Shown here piece by piece: positions 60,601-64,000 of a stretch of 64,000 nt of DNA. Positions within the stretch are counted from its first letter, which is position 1. Each line of letters starts with the position of its first letter. The DNA is from Saururus chinensis (lineage: Eukaryota; Streptophyta; Magnoliopsida; Piperales; Saururaceae): positions 33,349,753 to 33,413,752 of the forward strand of contig CP141149.1 of NCBI GenBank assembly GCA_035235625.1, given 5' to 3'. The position numbers were made by a program, and so were the translations under genes. Under the pieces are notes generated by a model. It was not told the DNA's origin and did no database searches. It saw only the letters and a list, made by a program, of their open reading frames with translations.

Positions 60601-62625
60601 ATATGGTAACATGTTAATTTGGGCTTAAGTTTTGGCTTTGCTATTATAATAGATCTCTTGTTATGAGATGTTGTGTCAATTCTCTAATATTGAGACCCTT
60701 GGCTTCTACTATGATAGGTTGTTTCCTCTTATCTCTTACTCCATCAAATATTACATGTATTATTTGTTCGTAATGTGTCTTGCTTGACAAAAATATAGAT
60801 CCTATTTTTTACAAAGACAACTTAGAATGCAAGGTTTCATACTGGATGCGCGTAAAGGTGTAACCCTCATATGAGAAGAAAACGAGAAGGACCATCATAT
60901 GATGCAGTGCTAATTGTTTAATGTTTATTTTTGCTGGTTATAGAGAGAATATGAAAGAAGAGCTGCTGCAATGGGTGGAGGCAGTTTTGTTGTCCCTGTT
61001 CAAACTGTTACAGATTTTCTTGAAAATAGATTATTGAGTAAGTAAAATATCCCTCCTAATTTCCTTCTAGTTCTACTACTAATTTAAAACTATCTACCAA
61101 GAATAAGAGAATTATAACTAAAAAGATTTTGTTATGCCAGATATGGATGTACCTCGATCCAGTTATAGATTGGGAGTCAAAGCAGCAAATCTCCATGAAT
61201 TGTTCCCTGCTTATGTCACACAGGCTTTGCAGCAGTCAATTGTTGCGTTTGACAAAGAGGTATTTTCTTCAATATTCTTGAACAATATAGTGTCCTTCTT
61301 GCTAGTGCCAGGAATTTAATATCTGGTGGAGGGATGGAAAGAAGGGCAATACTGAGAAGACAAAACCAAAATGACATTGCTAAGGTGGATGAGTGGTTAG
61401 GCTAACAGGGGACAGGTTAAGAACATCACATGTGAAGAATTCAAAATAACCTGAATGGGTGGTTGTGATGTTGCTAATTAGAAAATTAAATGGACAAATT
61501 TATTAGTGCCCTGAGAGGAGAAGAAGACTGACAATATAAACTTTGTGATAAGTGGCATGAAGGTCATCCTGGTACAAGGAAAAAGAAAGGCTTATAGGAG
61601 ACTAGAATGGCAAAACAAAATTGTTGCTGCCAAAATTTGAGGATAAGAAAATGATTATGAATGCTTATTCATTGGTACTTTAAATGTTTGTTTGTGTGTG
61701 TCTTAAAATTAAGCCTTTTTTTATGTAAATTTCAGCTGCCAGGATTTATCTCTACTGATGCCCTTCTTCATGGAGTAGAGGTAAAATGTCCAAAACCCGT
61801 AGCTTTTACCGAATGTAACGGCTATTTCTTATATAAATGTGATGTTGTTGAGAGAACTCCATTTGGCGGTGGTAAATACCGGATAGGCATTGAATGACAC
61901 TTATATGAGAGCATTGGCCTTGTAGAGAAATGCCCAGTGATTAGGTCATGGGAGGATAGTTACAGATATCTTTGCTTCCCCTGACTAATAACCTGCTTAG
62001 TTTTTCCATGCTTTTTTTGTTTGGCTAAGCTTGTAAATTTTCAGTTCCTTCGGAGCCAATTTCACCGTAAAGTACATTATAACTCTCAACAGTCCAAATA
62101 TGGTTACACTCAGCTATTTGGAACAAACTATACGGATGTTCTACTAAGTCTGTCACGGAAATATCAAGCTGGAGGTTGCAAAACATCTGTAGAATAAAAA
62201 GTTATTGTTTACAAACAATGCTTGTGTTCTTGTGAACCAGAAAAGAAGTTTTATTTGCTTTGGACACTCATGGGCGTATGGCAGATTATCCTTAGAATGG
62301 TCCCACCTTTGATTTTAATAATTGAGTTGCATGGTTGCCTACCTTTTATAATAGTTATTCTCTTGAAATACTTCTTTTTGACTTCCAGACAAGAACGAGC
62401 TCTCCTGTTCAGATTTCACGTAATGGTGAGACCTATGAGAGCATGTCACTTAAAGGGTTATATCCTGTCGGAGAAGGGGCTGGTTATGCTGGTGGAATCG
62501 TAAGTGCTGCAGTTGATGGATTGTATGCAGGTTTTGCCGTTGCCAAGGATCTGAATTTGTACCAGGGACATCTGGAGACTGTTCTGGGTAAAGCACACAA
62601 AAACACTGGATTTGTGAAGTATTAA
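54625..62625 (+). CDS. Plastid-type FAD/NAD(P)-dependent oxidoreductase (PDE327-like)
   Basis: Thirteen exons: 54625-54969, 56157-56219, 56778-57200, 58205-58276, 58902-59027, 59119-59307, 59398-59445, 59854-60015, 60313-60474, 60944-61037, 61141-61259, 61736-61780 and 62389-62625. Joined they give 694 residues. The first 45 residues are Ser/Arg-rich and poor in acids, like a plastid transit peptide. A Rossmann FAD motif VAVVGSGPSGLFASLVLG lies near 218-235, then LIERGQPVEQRGRD, CFGEGGAGTWSDGKLVTRIG, AVVLAVGHSARD and a C-terminal FAD-closing motif LYPVGEGAGYAGGIVSAAVDG. This arrangement matches the uncharacterised FAD-dependent dehydrogenases of cyanobacteria and other bacteria (COG2509) and Arabidopsis PDE327, whose loss I recall causing a pigment defect. 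Substrate unknown. Intron 7 uses a GC donor; all others are GT-AG. Confidence 0.9.
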
Positions 62626-63085
62626 ATACTGGTTTTCCTGTCTTGGAAAGTTTTGACCTGCATTTTATTGCTTATCGAGTGATGACATCTCAGCAGTGTA
62701 GATACTAATTTTCAAGCAGGCTTGGCGGAAGTGGGCCCCTAGTGGATCAGGGCAAAATGAGTGTAACATAACAATTTTGAAGAAATCTTTTTTGTGTAGT
62801 TTGCACTCTCTCTTCAGTTAGAAATATATAAGGGGCGTCCTTTCAATCTTTTCTGTTGATATTGCCTTTATTTTGGTTGGGAAATGGTGTTTCTTGGTTA
62901 TGATTTTTATGGTGATTATATTTCCTTATTCGAGTCAAGAAGGATGTGATGCTCTATCAATTTTAGCCTCCAGTGGCCAAAATTGTTGTACAGATCTATT
63001 TATTTGTTGAATCATCACTCCGGTCATTAGGGCTTTGAGGAAGTTCCTATTTGAGAAACTTATGGTGTTTGCAAGGCAAAATATA
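62626..63085. other. 3' UTR and flank of the oxidoreductase gene
   Basis: Nothing coding was recognised. Probably includes the 3' UTR. Confidence 0.4.
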
Positions 63086-63352
63086 CTCCCTCCATCCCGT
63101 ATAAAGTGTCTCATTATAGAAAAATACTTCTCATATTAATTGCCCTATTTTCCATTCCCCTACTAATCAGAAAGTTCCTAATATACTTCTTCCCAAGAAT
63201 GAGAATCATAGTCAGAAAAGCTATTAAAAAATGTGTCGTTTTGTACCCTGAGTTATTTGCACTTTTGTTTTTTTATGGCTTAAGGTGCTTCTCATCTTGC
63301 AAAAAAATTATGTTTATTATAAATTAGACATTTAATATAGGATAGATGGAAT
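63086..63352 (+). mobile_element. Stowaway-like MITE of a second subtype
   Basis: TA then CTCCCTCCATCCCGTATAAA at the left, and a right end ATATAGGATAGATGGAAT, the worn inverse. The interior (GTGTCTCATTATAGAAAAAT) differs from the AT-rich family at 21880, so it is a separate subtype sharing only the ends. Confidence 0.6.
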
Positions 63353-63838
63353 CATTGGAAGTGAAAAGGAAAAAAATCACTTACATTGAAAATGTATGTC
63401 CAGTGAGGATGCTCGTGGATAAATTAATGTAGGTTTAGCACTGATTTTTTTCATTAACCTTTTCCTGGATGAGTAATGCTATTGTGATGTGAAGATTCAC
63501 ATAACTCTACTTCATTATTCTAACACCATTGCAGTATATATGTCAATGGGACTCGACCTTGAGACCTCACCAACAAGTAGAGTGATCCTTTTAGGTTTTG
63601 ATTTATCATTATTTTCTTCTTGTTTCTTTGATACATTGGTTTACCATTGTTATAAGAGAAGAAATACAGAGTATCTTTGATGATGGAGATTTTGGAACGG
63701 AACCTGCATAGAAAGAGAGGGCTCCTCCAACGCCCAAGTCAGATGCAGGAAAATGATTCAAAAAATCGAGAGACTGCAAAGAGACGTACCTCGTAGTTTA
63801 TATAAGAGCACGCGGTATACTTGATTACAGGAGGAAGT

Positions 63839-64000
63839 TGTAACACCCTTTTGAATTAGTCAAAGGGCTAACTCTAACTTAGTCAAAGTTTCACACTGGT
63901 TGTATTTTTTCCTTGTCAATGTTGATATCTTATGGTTTTGATTTTTTGATATCTTCAATTTTAAACCAATAAAACGTACAAAAAAAAGGCAATAGTGTTT
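63839..64000. mobile_element. Possible LTR start at window edge
   Basis: TGTAACACCCTTTTGAATTAG has the TGTAACACCC form of the LTR ends seen in this window. The rest lies outside the window, so only a tentative call is possible. Confidence 0.3.

Overview
The window is nuclear DNA of a flowering plant. The genes are split by GT-AG introns, the products are plant-specific or plant-typed, and the long AT-rich gaps are full of LTR remnants and MITEs. CTCCCTCC-ended Stowaway-like MITEs are frequent, which fits a monocot or other non-core-eudicot angiosperm, but I cannot name the species.

Six protein-coding genes can be assembled by hand from splice sites and conserved protein sequence. (1) 597-3377 (+): a UBP22-type ubiquitin hydrolase, the histone H2B deubiquitinase of the SAGA module. 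(2) 7066-10972 (+): a conserved plant nuclear-type protein of unknown function. (3) 18225-21585 (-): an enhancer-of-rudimentary homologue (ERH) whose first coding exon is the ATG alone. (4) 36746-41863 (+): a folate-biopterin transporter (BT1 family), followed at 43170-43830 by a decayed partial tandem duplicate. (5) 50137-53214 (+): an LRR receptor kinase of the non-RD class. (6) 54625-62625 (+): a 13-exon plastid-type FAD-dependent oxidoreductase resembling Arabidopsis PDE327, with one GC-AG intron. A broken gene on the minus strand at about 12640-13240 resembles plant CCCH zinc-finger proteins.

The rest is mostly mobile DNA. 13968-17396 is an LTR-only element with a near-matching 5-bp target duplication. 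23.6-34.35 kb is a nested cluster: an old forward LTR (C) is interrupted by a forward LTR of another family (B) and by a reverse relative of C (A'), and A' itself is interrupted by a reverse copy of B (B'). Target duplications support three of the insertions and the nesting gives their order. B and B' form a 3.5-kb inverted pair. Further LTR remnants lie at 39.45-40.65 kb (in the transporter intron), 44.9-46.8 kb (with a primer-binding site) and at the right edge. DNA elements include hAT-like elements, a CACTA end, a Stowaway-like MITE family with at least five copies, and a pair of roughly 500-bp repeats on either side of the receptor kinase.

The genes look like independent housekeeping, signalling and plastid loci rather than a pathway. 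I found no convincing new multi-gene system. The most unusual features are the nested and inverted LTR cluster with its internal satellite-like repeats, the transporter segmental duplication, and the uncharacterised conserved gene at 7066-10972.
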